Below, one piece after another: positions 17,108-27,522 of a stretch of 61,207 nucleotides of DNA. The notes beneath the pieces are model-generated. The model had not been told where the DNA came from, ran no database searches, and was given only the letters and a program-made list of their open reading frames with translations. Numbering within the stretch: position 1 is the first letter of the stretch; each line of letters begins with the position of its first letter. Origin of the DNA: an uncultured Lachnospiraceae bacterium (lineage in GTDB: Bacteria; Bacillota; Clostridia; Lachnospirales; Lachnospiraceae); NCBI GenBank assembly GCA_930972465.1, contig CAKNHF010000017.1, positions 1-61,207 of the forward strand, in the 5' to 3' direction. A program made the position numbers and the translations under genes.

Positions 17108-17907
17108 GAAAATTATTGAAGTTTGACTTGAAATACGGAATGAAGGTTTTCATTCTCCTGCATGTGATCATTGTTTTTGCATCTGTTCTGGGACGGCTGA
17201 TCTTTCTGGATCCGCTCAGTTTTTCCAATCCGGACGGTGCACTCGTATCACAGGTTGTGCTCTTCAGTTCAGCGATATTTTTCCTGCTTATGGCCGCATG
17301 CTTCTGCACCTGGCTGATCATCGCGTTCCGCTTCTACCGGAATCTGTTCACCGGGGAGGGATATCTTTCCTGGACTCTTCCGGCTTCAGGCATACAGCAT
17401 CTGTGGGCAAAGATTATATCCGGATGCATCTGGTATCTGCTGAACTGTTTCATAGAAGCGGGCTGTGTTCTTTTTCTTGTATCCGGAAGCAATGTCACTG
17501 AAGCATGCAGCCATATTGCCCCTGAAGTCACGGCAGAACTCGGGATACCGCTGAGCACTTTCGCGCTGGTTCTTTTCCTTTTAATGCTTGTTTCAGGTCC
17601 TGTCTCTGTGATCCAGACTTATTTCTGTGTGGTCATCGGACAGTTATTTCCGGCACACCGCATACTCGGCGCTGTAGCGGCATACTTTGTATCCAGCTTT
17701 GTGATCCAGATCCTCTCATTTGTCCTTCAGATGGGAACAGGTCTGCTGCCGGAAGCGTTTTTTATCGCTCAGACCGGATCGGATACGCAGTTCGCGACCT
17801 ATTTCTTCGCTACAATAGGATTCTCCTGCATAATGATGTTCATCATCGCGATCATTCAGTACTGCGTGATCCATTACATCATGAAGGAGAAAATCAATCT
17901 GCTGTAA
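17101..17907 (+). CDS. ABC transporter membrane subunit
   Basis: This is a hydrophobic protein of 268 residues with about six predicted membrane helices, for example VFILLHVIIVFASVLGRLIF near the N terminus and a pair of helices at the C terminus ending IQYCVIHYIMKEK. It has no enzymatic motif. It overlaps the ATPase gene by seven bases and is the last gene before a strong terminator, so it is assigned as the permease partner. The family is too divergent for a substrate prediction. The N-terminal stretch LLKFDLKYGMKVF is typical of ABC-2-like permeases in Clostridia. Confidence 0.78.
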   Translation: MLGKLLKFDLKYGMKVFILLHVIIVFASVLGRLIFLDPLSFSNPDGALVSQVVLFSSAIFFLLMAACFCTWLIIAFRFYRNLFTGEGYLSWTLPASGIQHLWAKIISGCIWYLLNCFIEAGCVLFLVSGSNVTEACSHIAPEVTAELGIPLSTFALVLFLLMLVSGPVSVIQTYFCVVIGQLFPAHRILGAVAAYFVSSFVIQILSFVLQMGTGLLPEAFFIAQTGSDTQFATYFFATIGFSCIMMFIIAIIQYCVIHYIMKEKINLL

Positions 17908-17927
17908 CATCTGTCAAATTATAAATT

Positions 17928-17976
17928 GAGCCGCCGCCTTGCAGTCTGATAAAGCAGGACGGCGGCTCACATTTTT
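17928..17976 (+). terminator. Intrinsic terminator of the GntR-ABC operon
   Basis: GAGCCGCCG (17928-17936) pairs with CGGCGGCTC (17960-17968) and is followed by ACATTTTTCC. Confidence 0.88.
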
Positions 17977-18063
17977 CCGGTTCGGCATTGCAGCCGGGCT
18001 GCAGAAGACAGAAAGCTGCAAAAGCAGAAAGGGTTCCCCTTTTGCGCCCCTTTCAGAAAAGCA

Positions 18064-18117
18064 AAAAACCCGGGAGATGCCAGAAATCGATGTGGTTAAA
18101 GCACTTCCCGGGTTTTG
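18064..18117 (-). terminator. Terminator downstream of tRNA-Arg
   Basis: On the minus strand AACCCGGGA and TCCCGGGTT form a stem around a long loop and are followed by TTTTGC. The position directly after the tRNA fits its terminator. Confidence 0.75.
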
Positions 18118-18123
18118 GTTATA

Positions 18124-18195
18124 AGCGTCTGAGCGGAGTCGAACCGCCGCACATGCCTCCGGAGGGCATCGCTCTATCCACTGAGCTACAGACGC
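18124..18195 (-). tRNA. tRNA-Arg(CCG)
   Basis: The minus strand folds as a full cloverleaf. The acceptor stem is GCGTCTG/CAGACGC, the D-arm GCTCAGTGGATAGAGC, the anticodon arm ATGCC-CTCCGGA-GGCAT with anticodon CCG (reads CGG, arginine), and the T-arm GGCGG-TTCGACT-CCGCT. CCA is not encoded. The base at the discriminator position reads T, which is unusual for tRNA-Arg, where A or G is normal; this end assignment is the least certain part. Confidence 0.93.
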
Positions 18196-18198
18196 ATT

Positions 18199-18273
18199 CC
18201 GGTCGTCTTGAGGAGTTTCCACTCCTCTTTTAACGACCTTACTTATCCTAGCACAATTTTACGGAAATTTCAA
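18199..18273 (-). promoter_or_regulatory. Promoter and hairpin leader of tRNA-Arg
   Basis: On the minus strand TTGAAA (18268-18273), 17 bases, TAGGAT (18245-18250). Between promoter and tRNA the leader holds a nested hairpin: outer GGTCG/CGACC and inner GAGGAGT/ACTCCTC. This may guide RNase P or other 5' processing. Confidence 0.55.
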
Positions 18274-18274
18274 G

Positions 18275-21200
18275 CTATTTATTTTTCCGCATTCCATGCC
18301 GCCTGTTTTTCCTGACAGATACCGCAGCAGCTGTCACCGCGCCGGCTGACAAAAATGCAAGAAACGCCGCAATTTCCAGGCTGCGGACTTCATCTCCCGT
18401 CCTGACAGCCGTCTCTGCTTTCAGCACCTCCACAGTCTGATCTTCATCGCCTATATCTTCATGAGAGTCCACCGGCTTTCCTTCTGAATACAGCACTTCA
18501 TAGACAACAATCTTCCGTTCTCCCAGTCCGGCCGTATCAAGCGAGAACGTCATTTCGATCTCTTCTTCATATTCTTCTGCAGTAAAACTCTTCTCCGCTG
18601 TAATATTCTCTCCATCGACCGAAAGTTTCTGTCCTGTATTCCGGTCCATCAATACACCCCTGAGCGTATACTCTGTTCCAGGCTGCAGATTTTTCAGCCG
18701 TACCAAATCAATAATCTCATTTTCCTCTCCGCACACAGCAGTTTTAGAACGGTTTTCTTTCCAGAATGCCCTGGTGTCCGTTATCTGTGTTCTGGCATTT
18801 TCTATTGTCAGAGTCACGCCTTCTTTCCCGTCGATCCGTCCGGACTCATCTATGGTAACCTCATATATCCTGCTGTCCGTCATATATCCTGCCAGTCCTC
18901 CGGTCTCCTGTATGCAGTATTTCCCGGGATGAAGTCCTCGGAGCCTGATACGGCCGTTTTCATCTGTCACATATTTCCACGGACCATCTCCGCCTTCTTC
19001 CTGTTTCTCTTTATTCAGATCTTCTTCCTGTGTACTGTTCTTTTCCCTCCAAACTGTAAATTCCACACCGCCGAGCGGTTTCTCCGTGTCTTTTTCCTGC
19101 TTTTCGATAATTACCTCTGTCGGAACATTTTCCGCCTGAATCTCTTCTGTCACAACACCGACATTCTGATCTGTGTATGTGAGTTCTATCTCATACGGTT
19201 CTGCCCGGCGTACGTATCCGGAAGTCTGCGCGGTTTCTCTGATCTCGTATTTTCCCGGAAAAAGTTCATCCGACTCAGCGGTTCCGTCCTCTCCCGTAAT
19301 CAGAGTCGCGACTGCGCTTCCCTTCTCAGCGCGTACAGTTCCGTCCGGTGTCACAATATCTTCCTTTGCCCGGATTTCAAACACTGTTCCCTTAAGAGGT
19401 TTGCCCGTTTCCACGTCCGTCTTTACAATCCGGATTCTTCCCTTTGCCGGGCTGTCATCAAATTTCACCACAAACGGGTCTTTCCAGTCATGACCTTCTT
19501 CGATCCGGAACTTCAGCAGTTCTCCATTCAGAAGATATCCGGCAGGCGCATGAACCTCCTGGAAATAATAGGTCCCCGCAGGCAGCTTCTCCGGAAGCAG
19601 AAAACTTCCTGTTTCATCCGTGCAAAACGTCTCATATACGGATTCTGACGGATACTTCACCGTCATTGCCACAGGATTTTTTTCTGAATCAAGCAGTCTG
19701 AACTCAGCTCCGGCCAGGGGAATCGTCTTTCCCGTTGTACTGTCCGTCTTTATCAGTCTGACCGGACAGGTGATCCGCGTGTTTTCCAGAATATAATGCA
19801 AAGTCTGTCCCTCTTCCGATATGGTCACCCGGAAGTCCTCCACCGGCTTCAGACCTTCCGGTGTGACACTTTCACTCACTAAATAGGTGCCGAATACCAG
19901 ATCCCCGCGTTCATTGAGCTTCAGCTGTTCGGTTGACGCATATCCGTTCTCATCTGTCACAATCTCATATTTCTCGCCCGTAGCTTCTGATGTGATGGTG
20001 AATGCAACCCCTTTCAGCGGTGTCTTCTGCTCGTTTTCTCCATCTGCGCTCTGGCAGAACTTGATAATCTCAAATCCGCCTCTGATGACATCATTCTTAA
20101 TCGCCGTATCCGGTGAATCCATATTCACGATCACGCCGTTTTCCCTCACCGAGAAGTCTCTTACAGTAACCCCTGTATTGTTATACCCCTTCGGCGCCTC
20201 TGTTTCTTTCAGCCTGTATGTGCCATAAGGAAGATAATCACTGTCCGTCCGGGCGGTCCCATCCTCCCCGGTGACCAGCGTGGTTATAACCTCTCCTTTT
20301 TTTCTCTCTGTTCCATCCACCACCACGGGCGTCTCATTAAGGGAGATCAGCTGGATCTTCGCGCCTTCAAGAACCGCCTCCCCCTGCGCTTCTCCATTCT
20401 CTGTTTCACTGTCCCATTTTCCCACTCTGACTCCGCCGCGTACTGCCTGTTCGCTGACTGCCGGTGCCAGATATACCGTATCTTTTTCGCCGGTTCCATC
20501 GGGCGTAATGCCGCGTACATATATCTGGTCATTAATCAGATAACCTTTCGGCGCTTTTGTCTCCTGTATCGTTATCGTCCCAAGCGGAATTACATTTTCC
20601 CCATATGAATTCACAAAGAAATCGTCTCCTCCCGATTTTGCGTCTTCCGTGAACATGACTTTACCTTCCGAATCCGAACAGAATACCCATGTCTTTACCG
20701 GACTCAGCCCCTGCGCTGCCGGGTCAGAATCATAATATCCCGCATAATACCTGACTGTGAACTCTGCATCCGCAAGAGTTCCCTCGCCCTGTGCCTTCCC
20801 GCTGTCCCGCTCCTCATCCTTTTTGGTGATCAGAAGCCCGGCCGGATAATGCTGGGCCTTATCCGTAAAACTGTATTTTACTGTTTCTCCGTCTTTTACG
20901 GTTATATTTTTCCTCACGCCGTCCAGGGCAAATCCTTCCGGATTTTCCAGCTCGGCAATCTCATAATTTCCCGCGGGAATTCCTTCCGCCCTGCCGTATC
21001 CCTCTTCATCCGTCCGTATAACGCACACCGGCTCTTTCTCGCCCGGCCTGTATACCCCGAAAACCGCGTCTGCCAGTGTATAGCATGCGTTTCCCTCCGT
21101 CCATTCCGGCCTGTCAGACTTTTTATACACCTCGAGCCTCCCGACCCGGTCTTCCCCTGTACCGCCCATTGTCTGGCTGCTGCCGCCGGAATTGAACGTA

Positions 21201-21769
21201 AAGGCATAGAAGGAAGCCGGAGGATCCGGAAGAGTCATGATCCAGTCGATTTCCTGCATCAGCGCCGAGATAAGCCCGTCGTCCAGCCCTGTGAACGCGT
21301 CCTGACTGCCGCTGTACAAATAGGCCAGTATACAGTGGCTCATGCAGTACTCACTCTCAAATACGAAGCCTCCCGCATGCCCCAGATACCCGTAACTGGA
21401 TACATACATCTCATATCCCGGTCCGCCGTACACGTAGTACATCCCCTTTCTCAGTCTTCCCTTTTCAAGAGGCTGAACCTCATATTCTCCCGGTGAAGGA
21501 GTCGTCTTCAAAGGCTCCAGACAGTATGCCGCCTTTCCTTCCACCATAAAATAATTCGTGCTGTAACCCTCATACTTCACAACATCTCCCACCTCAAGAT
21601 AAACCGTATCCTCTCCGGTGCTCATGGATGCCGTTGTCAGAACTGTCATGTTTTCCATATCCGCGGGCGTGTGATCCCCTTTTTCCTGAGCGCTCACATT
21701 CACCGCGCCCAATAGCCAGAACAGGAGCAGCACTGCGGTCAGGGCTGCCTTTTTCATACTATTTGTCAT
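18275..21769 (-). CDS. Surface adhesin: thioester domain, SpaA/Cna-B repeats, VaFE repeat
   Basis: This is a predicted cell-surface protein of 1,164 residues. It has a Sec signal (to about residue 27, AVNVSA), then an N-terminal domain with Cys83 in AAYCLEP and Gln172 in LMQEIDW, a Cys/Gln pair as in thioester adhesin domains. About seven SpaA/Cna-B repeats follow, each closing with a motif such as ETKAPKGY, ETEAPKGY, EVHAPAGY or ETGGLAGY; such domains usually form Lys-Asn isopeptide bonds. A C-terminal VaFE-type repeat (NLQPGTEYTLRGVLMDR, then VVYEVLY) precedes VRTGD, a membrane helix and a basic tail. No LPXTG is present; VRTGD occupies the sorting-signal position. GGGGGTG precedes the ATG. 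It lies 12 bases after the DUF5688 gene. No sortase gene is in the window. Confidence 0.85.
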   Translation of the reverse strand: MTNSMKKAALTAVLLLFWLLGAVNVSAQEKGDHTPADMENMTVLTTASMSTGEDTVYLEVGDVVKYEGYSTNYFMVEGKAAYCLEPLKTTPSPGEYEVQPLEKGRLRKGMYYVYGGPGYEMYVSSYGYLGHAGGFVFESEYCMSHCILAYLYSGSQDAFTGLDDGLISALMQEIDWIMTLPDPPASFYAFTFNSGGSSQTMGGTGEDRVGRLEVYKKSDRPEWTEGNACYTLADAVFGVYRPGEKEPVCVIRTDEEGYGRAEGIPAGNYEIAELENPEGFALDGVRKNITVKDGETVKYSFTDKAQHYPAGLLITKKDEERDSGKAQGEGTLADAEFTVRYYAGYYDSDPAAQGLSPVKTWVFCSDSEGKVMFTEDAKSGGDDFFVNSYGENVIPLGTITIQETKAPKGYLINDQIYVRGITPDGTGEKDTVYLAPAVSEQAVRGGVRVGKWDSETENGEAQGEAVLEGAKIQLISLNETPVVVDGTERKKGEVITTLVTGEDGTARTDSDYLPYGTYRLKETEAPKGYNNTGVTVRDFSVRENGVIVNMDSPDTAIKNDVIRGGFEIIKFCQSADGENEQKTPLKGVAFTITSEATGEKYEIVTDENGYASTEQLKLNERGDLVFGTYLVSESVTPEGLKPVEDFRVTISEEGQTLHYILENTRITCPVRLIKTDSTTGKTIPLAGAEFRLLDSEKNPVAMTVKYPSESVYETFCTDETGSFLLPEKLPAGTYYFQEVHAPAGYLLNGELLKFRIEEGHDWKDPFVVKFDDSPAKGRIRIVKTDVETGKPLKGTVFEIRAKEDIVTPDGTVRAEKGSAVATLITGEDGTAESDELFPGKYEIRETAQTSGYVRRAEPYEIELTYTDQNVGVVTEEIQAENVPTEVIIEKQEKDTEKPLGGVEFTVWREKNSTQEEDLNKEKQEEGGDGPWKYVTDENGRIRLRGLHPGKYCIQETGGLAGYMTDSRIYEVTIDESGRIDGKEGVTLTIENARTQITDTRAFWKENRSKTAVCGEENEIIDLVRLKNLQPGTEYTLRGVLMDRNTGQKLSVDGENITAEKSFTAEEYEEEIEMTFSLDTAGLGERKIVVYEVLYSEGKPVDSHEDIGDEDQTVEVLKAETAVRTGDEVRSLEIAAFLAFLSAGAVTAAAVSVRKNRRHGMRKNK

Positions 21770-21781
21770 ACCGTTCACCCC

Positions 21782-22714
21782 CTACCGTCCGGCTCCGCAG
21801 CCGGCACAGAGTTTCCCCGTCCTTCTGCTGAAAAGATATGCATGGTCGCTGAGCACTTCTTCTTCCGCAACCTGTGTCTCATTAATCTCCCGGACAATGC
21901 AGTCCAGTTCCCCGCTGTCTATCTCTTCCGAATAGGGAACGATGACCACTTCATGTACGCTGCTGGGAAGTACGTAATAATCTGTTTTCAGGATCTCTCC
22001 TATCATCTTCAGTATGTATGGATAAGCAATGCATGCGGCACCATAATTGCGGATATTGTTCGACAGGACATACATCCCGTCCTCTTTACCCCCTCCGCTC
22101 ACAAGAAGGTTCTCATTCTTTCTGCCGTCGCCGTTCTCTCCGGACAGAAGCTCGTTCATGGCGTAGCTCATCGTGAAAAATTCAGCCGGAAGAAGACGTT
22201 TTGCGTTCTCAGATGCCGCGCCCCAAAGGGTCTGTACATCGATTCCCCACAGTTCGGCATGACTTCCGCTCACAAGCATTGCCGCCGTACCCTCACTGCT
22301 GATTTCCAGCAATATGTAAAATACGATGGACAGATCCAGCATCTCAATATGAGGAATCTGATTAAGAAGTTCCCTGTTCTGTTCCGTGTTGATTACTTTG
22401 AATACTACCCGGTCCTTTACCCCTTCATAGGATCGGATCATCTCATAGTCCCAGGATTCCTCCTTTCTTATACTCTCGTAGAGCTCAAGTATTTCTTCCG
22501 TGATAAGAGACAGCGGCTTTCCTTCCAGATAGCATTCATAGTATTCTTCCAGATAGATCGCAGGCGAAATATTGATCCCCGGAGTCTCCGCCACAATGCC
22601 TGTCCGTTTCCTGCCGTTATTCTTGACTGCTGTATAAACCGATATATTGGCAGTATCTTTCAGCCTCTGACTCATAGCTTCCTCTACCGCGCGCACAAAT
22701 TCTGTATAATTCAT
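21782..22714 (-). CDS. DUF5688 family protein
   Basis: The 310-residue cytosolic protein has no signal peptide or membrane helix. Its opening MNYTEFVRAVEEAMSQRL, the INISPAIYLEEYYECYLEG stretch near residue 48 and the C-terminal ILPSSVHEVVIVP-like segment match what I recall of DUF5688, a family abundant in Lachnospiraceae and without known function. A ribosome binding site AAAGGAGAATA and a sigma-A promoter precede it. It is the first gene of a unit with the large surface adhesin, which starts 12 bases after its stop codon, so a shared function or shared regulation is possible. Confidence 0.72.
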   Translation of the reverse strand: MNYTEFVRAVEEAMSQRLKDTANISVYTAVKNNGRKRTGIVAETPGINISPAIYLEEYYECYLEGKPLSLITEEILELYESIRKEESWDYEMIRSYEGVKDRVVFKVINTEQNRELLNQIPHIEMLDLSIVFYILLEISSEGTAAMLVSGSHAELWGIDVQTLWGAASENAKRLLPAEFFTMSYAMNELLSGENGDGRKNENLLVSGGGKEDGMYVLSNNIRNYGAACIAYPYILKMIGEILKTDYYVLPSSVHEVVIVPYSEEIDSGELDCIVREINETQVAEEEVLSDHAYLFSRRTGKLCAGCGAGR

Positions 22715-22820
22715 TATTCTCCTTTCTTAAAAGCGCGGTTCATAAAAATTAAACGAGATAAGCGGTACGAAATGTACCTTATGAAATAGAAAAAAATTAG
22801 AACAATATTATGTGCTCTTC

Positions 22821-22849
22821 ATTATAAACGAGCACCTGAGAAAAGGCAA
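22821..22849 (-). promoter_or_regulatory. Sigma-A promoter of DUF5688-adhesin unit
   Basis: TTGCCT (22844-22849), 17 bases, TATAAT (22821-22826) on the minus strand, with about 100 bases of leader. Confidence 0.7.
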
Positions 22850-22873
22850 GAACTTTTTTGTACGGCAATATGC

Positions 22874-22915
22874 AAAACCCCTGAGTTTCCGCCGGGTATG
22901 ACAGAAACTCAGGGG
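22874..22915 (-). terminator. Intrinsic terminator of efp
   Basis: CCCCTGAGTTTC (22878-22889) and GAAACTCAGGGG (22904-22915) form a perfect 12-bp stem. The minus strand continues TTTTGC. Confidence 0.9.
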
Positions 22916-22951
22916 AATTCAGATTTCTTCAGCCTGGACAGATGTGCAGAT

Positions 22952-23509
22952 TTATACCCTGGACAGATACTCTCCTGTTCGCGTATCGATCTTCAGCACA
23001 TCGCCGATCTCAACAAACAGCGGAACCATAACGGTTGCGCCTGTCTCAACAACAGCCGGCTTCGTTGCTCCCTGAGCGGTATCGCCCTTGAATCCCGGCT
23101 CTGTCTCTGTAATTGCAAGCTCAACAAACAGCGGCGGCTCAACAGAAAATACATTTCCCTTATGTGAGCAGATCTTCACTGTTTCGTTTTCTTTCACAAA
23201 CTTCAGCGCGTCGCCGACCACTTCCGCATCCAGAGCAATCTGGTCATAGGTCTCGACATCCATGAAGTTGTACAGATCCCCGTCTTTATAGAGGTACTGC
23301 ATGTCCTTTCTGTTAATATGAGCATTCTCAAACTTCTCAGTCGGACGGAAAGTCTTCTCAACAACACCGCCGCTGATAATGTTTTTCAGTTTTGTTCTTA
23401 CGAACGCAGCTCCTTTTCCCGGTTTTACGTGCTGAAATTCCAGGATCTGGAAAATGTTTCCATCAATCTCAATGGTAAGTCCGTTCTTAAAATCTCCTGC
23501 TGATACCAT
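22952..23509 (-). CDS. efp: Elongation factor P
   Basis: EF-P binds between the P and E sites and rescues ribosomes stalled at polyproline. The 185-residue protein has the three-domain KOW/OB/OB layout, with [10 protein letters not shown] near the tip of domain I and [17 protein letters not shown] in domain II. Lys32 occupies the loop tip. In B. subtilis the equivalent lysine is 5-aminopentanol-modified; the modification here is inference. AAGGAGGATTACAA precedes the ATG. It is a single gene, bounded by terminators. Confidence 0.96.
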   Translation of the reverse strand: MVSAGDFKNGLTIEIDGNIFQILEFQHVKPGKGAAFVRTKLKNIISGGVVEKTFRPTEKFENAHINRKDMQYLYKDGDLYNFMDVETYDQIALDAEVVGDALKFVKENETVKICSHKGNVFSVEPPLFVELAITETEPGFKGDTAQGATKPAVVETGATVMVPLFVEIGDVLKIDTRTGEYLSRV

Positions 23510-23630
23510 TTGTAATCCTCCTTCAATCGCACGCCCTGCCTATGGGCGCTCCACTTAAATTATTTTATAATAATTTTCCACTTTTTTCAATCCTTTTTTT
23601 AGCCGACATGCCTGTTCCCGGCGATTCGTG

Positions 23631-24140
23631 TCACCTTCTGCCCCGATCTGTACTTTTTCTGTAGAAATAGAGAACAATCTTTTCCAGATACCGCTTCAGT
23701 ACGATCTGGATCTCTTCTTTCGGATTAATCGGCTTTACCAGGATACTGTACAGACCGCTCTTTCTGGCTCCCCAGACATCTGTGAACAGCTGATCTCCCA
23801 CGAACAGCGTCGTATCTCTGTCAGTCCCCATGATCTCCATGGCGCGGAGATAGTTTTTTACAGAGGGCTTATGCGCATTGTATATATAGTTTGTCCCGAT
23901 CTCCCGGTTGAACATGCGCACTCTTGCTTCCCGGTTGTTTGAAAGGAGACAGGAAGAGAATCCGATCTTTTCAAGACGCTCAAAAAAGCGGACAGCCCTG
24001 TCGTCAGCCGGCGCCCCGTGCGGAACAAGCGTATTGTCTATATCAAAGATCACTCCTCTGTATCCTTTTTCATACAGTTCTTCGAACGGGATGACATATG
24101 TAGAATCCACATACTCATCCGGGAAAAATGTCTCAAACAT
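23631..24140 (-). CDS. yqeG: YqeG family HAD IIIA-type phosphatase
   Basis: This is a small HAD-superfamily phosphatase of 169 residues. Motif I is FDIDNTLVPHG near residue 32 (two catalytic Asp), motif II SNN near 68, and motif III/IV FVGDQLFTDVWGA near 115. This spacing and the length identify the YqeG/PgpP-like group; some members dephosphorylate phosphatidylglycerophosphate, but here the substrate is not established. Its ATG overlaps the stop codon of the shikimate kinase gene by one base (TAATG), so the two are translationally coupled. Confidence 0.88.
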   Translation of the reverse strand: MFETFFPDEYVDSTYVIPFEELYEKGYRGVIFDIDNTLVPHGAPADDRAVRFFERLEKIGFSSCLLSNNREARVRMFNREIGTNYIYNAHKPSVKNYLRAMEIMGTDRDTTLFVGDQLFTDVWGARKSGLYSILVKPINPKEEIQIVLKRYLEKIVLYFYRKSTDRGRR

Positions 24141-24925
24141 TATTTACCATCCAGTTCCATCAGCTTTGAAATCAGTTCCTCGCTTATCTGCAGCACCGTC
24201 TTATTGTCTGTCTGTATGACGACGTCAGCCGCTGCCTCGTATTTCTCCCGGCGTTTCTCCATAAGATCCGCAATAAAGTCAACATTCTTATTTCCGTTGA
24301 GCACAGGTCTGTCATCGCTGTCCTTTACCCGCTCATAGATCGTCTCCGGGCTTGCGGTGAGAAGAACGACACGCCCGTTCTTCTTCATCTCTGTCACATT
24401 CTCCTGACGGAGTGCAGCGCCTCCGCCGCAGGAAATGATACAGTTCTTTCCGCTCTGAAGCTCTTTTAACAGTTTTGTCTCCAGCCTTCTGAAATATTCC
24501 TCTCCGTATGTGGCAAAAATATCCGGAATACTCATCTCTTCCCTCTCGGCGATCTCCTGATCCATCTCTACAAGCTTCATGTCAAACATTGTGCTGAGGT
24601 AATCTGAGATTGTCGTCTTCCCGGCTCCCATGAATCCGATCAGCACAATATTGTAGGAGAACAGCTTTCTCGCCTGAATGCGCTTGCTGTTGCGCAGAAT
24701 GCGCTTGAATACATCATGGATCTCCTCGCTGTATTTATTGTCTTTCAGTTTTTCATTCAGCCTGCGCTCCTGTTTTGCTTCCTGAGCCGGCTGCAGAATC
24801 GGCATGCCGTATGTCTCTTTATACGCCATGATCTTTTCGATTATAGCATTTCTCTCCACGAGAGCGTCAATGATCTTATCATCACAGATTGCAAGCTGCT
24901 CGCGGTACATTTCCAGATCGTTCAT
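24140..24925 (-). CDS. Chorismate mutase-shikimate kinase fusion
   Basis: The protein joins two steps of aromatic amino acid synthesis. Residues 1-85 are an AroQ-type chorismate mutase helix bundle (LAICDDKIIDALVERNAI, then IMAYKE and HDVFKRILRNSKRIQ). Residues about 90-261 are shikimate kinase, with P-loop GFMGAGKTT, substrate-binding EMDQEI, the RRLE motif near 148, CGGGAALR near 170 and lid motif DRPVLNG. The start is MNDLEMYR, six bases after GGAGG; an ATG two codons earlier touches the Shine-Dalgarno sequence. A promoter lies about 30 bases upstream. Such fusions are found in Lachnospiraceae. yqeG is coupled downstream. Confidence 0.9.
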   Translation of the reverse strand: MNDLEMYREQLAICDDKIIDALVERNAIIEKIMAYKETYGMPILQPAQEAKQERRLNEKLKDNKYSEEIHDVFKRILRNSKRIQARKLFSYNIVLIGFMGAGKTTISDYLSTMFDMKLVEMDQEIAEREEMSIPDIFATYGEEYFRRLETKLLKELQSGKNCIISCGGGAALRQENVTEMKKNGRVVLLTASPETIYERVKDSDDRPVLNGNKNVDFIADLMEKRREKYEAAADVVIQTDNKTVLQISEELISKLMELDGK

Positions 24926-24959
24926 CTTCATCCTCCAAACTCTTAACACAATACATTTT

Positions 24960-24988
24960 ATTATAACAATATTCTGCAATGATATCAA
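24960..24988 (-). promoter_or_regulatory. Sigma-A promoter of the chorismate mutase-shikimate kinase gene
   Basis: TTGATA (24983-24988), 17 bases, TATAAT (24960-24965) on the minus strand. Confidence 0.75.
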
Positions 24989-25046
24989 GAACGAAGTCCA
25001 CAGATTATCCGGATATCAGCCGCCTGCATCCCCCACTTGGGAGGAT

Positions 25047-25712
25047 CTATTCCTCCATGCTTCTCTCTATCGCTTGTCCTACATTCTGCCTGAATTCATC
25101 CCAGGCATCTTCATGCTCCACAAAATACTTCGGACAGTTCTTCCCCGTCACATCATAGTGACGTATCACATCCTCTTCAGTGAGTCCGAATTTCACACAC
25201 AGCCACGCGGTCAGCTGCACAAGTGATCTGTATGTCTCATCCGTAAACTTTCCGCTGTCGTCCGGGTGGCAGCACTCGATCGAAACCGTATCCGTATTCC
25301 TCTCATTCGACGCATAGGCCACCTCCCAGGTCGGAACACACTGAATGATTTCTCCGTCCAGTCCCACGATAAAATTGCTGCTTGCCTCTGTCGCATGACT
25401 GTACTGAAGGCTGTTGAAGTAATCTCTGTTCTCCTGCGCCGTACTCCCGGGATTCGCAGTATAGTGTATGACAATTCCCGTGATGGTCTCCGTCTCCATC
25501 CCCGGTCTGGAATATGCATTGACATCAAGGAGCTGCACATCAATATCCGGTTGCGATGCATCCACGACAACATTCCGCCGTCTGTCTGAGACGCAGGAAG
25601 ATATCCCCATTACAAGCGTCAGGATTACCAGAATCAGTATACCCAGACGTATATACAGCATTTTATAATTTATCCTTCTCCTCCGCTTTCCTCTGCCCCT
25701 CCGGTTCGTCAT
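25047..25712 (-). CDS. Membrane-anchored N-acetylmuramoyl-L-alanine amidase
   Basis: This zinc amidase cuts between muramic acid and the peptide stem. The 221-residue protein has a strongly basic start (MTNRRGRGKRRRR), one transmembrane helix at about 20-38 (LGILILVILTLVMGIS) and an extracellular Amidase_2/PGRP-type domain. Candidate zinc ligands are His in IVIHYTAN near 82, His in RHYDVTG near 188 and Cys in GKNCPKYF near 195. The Cys in SSC after the helix might suggest a lipoprotein, but the position and basic N terminus fit a signal anchor better. It stands alone between the guaB terminator and the shikimate kinase promoter. Confidence 0.88.
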   Translation of the reverse strand: MTNRRGRGKRRRRINYKMLYIRLGILILVILTLVMGISSCVSDRRRNVVVDASQPDIDVQLLDVNAYSRPGMETETITGIVIHYTANPGSTAQENRDYFNSLQYSHATEASSNFIVGLDGEIIQCVPTWEVAYASNERNTDTVSIECCHPDDSGKFTDETYRSLVQLTAWLCVKFGLTEEDVIRHYDVTGKNCPKYFVEHEDAWDEFRQNVGQAIERSMEE

Positions 25713-25799
25713 TTGTATCCCTCTGTTTCTGCTTTATAACTGTACCAATGATATCATATGTTTTCTAAGGTTTTGTGAAAAAAATATTATGAATTTATA

Positions 25800-25850
25800 A
25801 AAGAGCGGCTGCGCCGGCAGAAAATCTGCCGGCGCAGCCGCACCTTTTTT
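25800..25850 (-). terminator. Strong terminator after guaB
   Basis: A 17-bp GC-rich stem (25805-25821 with 25825-25841) has a 3-base AAA loop. The minus strand continues TCTTTTATAAATT and the plus strand CACCTTTTTT, so it may act both ways. Confidence 0.9.
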
Positions 25851-25864
25851 ATAAAAACTCCTGC

Positions 25865-27322
<1,458 letters not shown>

Positions 27323-27373
27323 CTATCTACCTCTCTTTCTTAGGAATCCACTTATGTAAATGTATTAACTGAT

Positions 27374-27402
27374 ATACTACAGAAATTGCCGGCAGATGTC
27401 AA
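27374..27402 (-). promoter_or_regulatory. Sigma-A promoter of guaB
   Basis: TTGACA (27397-27402), 17 bases, TAGTAT (27374-27379) on the minus strand. Confidence 0.8.
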
Positions 27403-27522
27403 GACTTTCCGGGCTGAGGCAGCCTCCCGAAACTTGATTTATTTTAAATTTGATTATTAAGCTGTACTTATATATCTTTCGAATCCGCCTCAGAACGGTC
27501 TCCTTATCCCCTTCTGATACCG

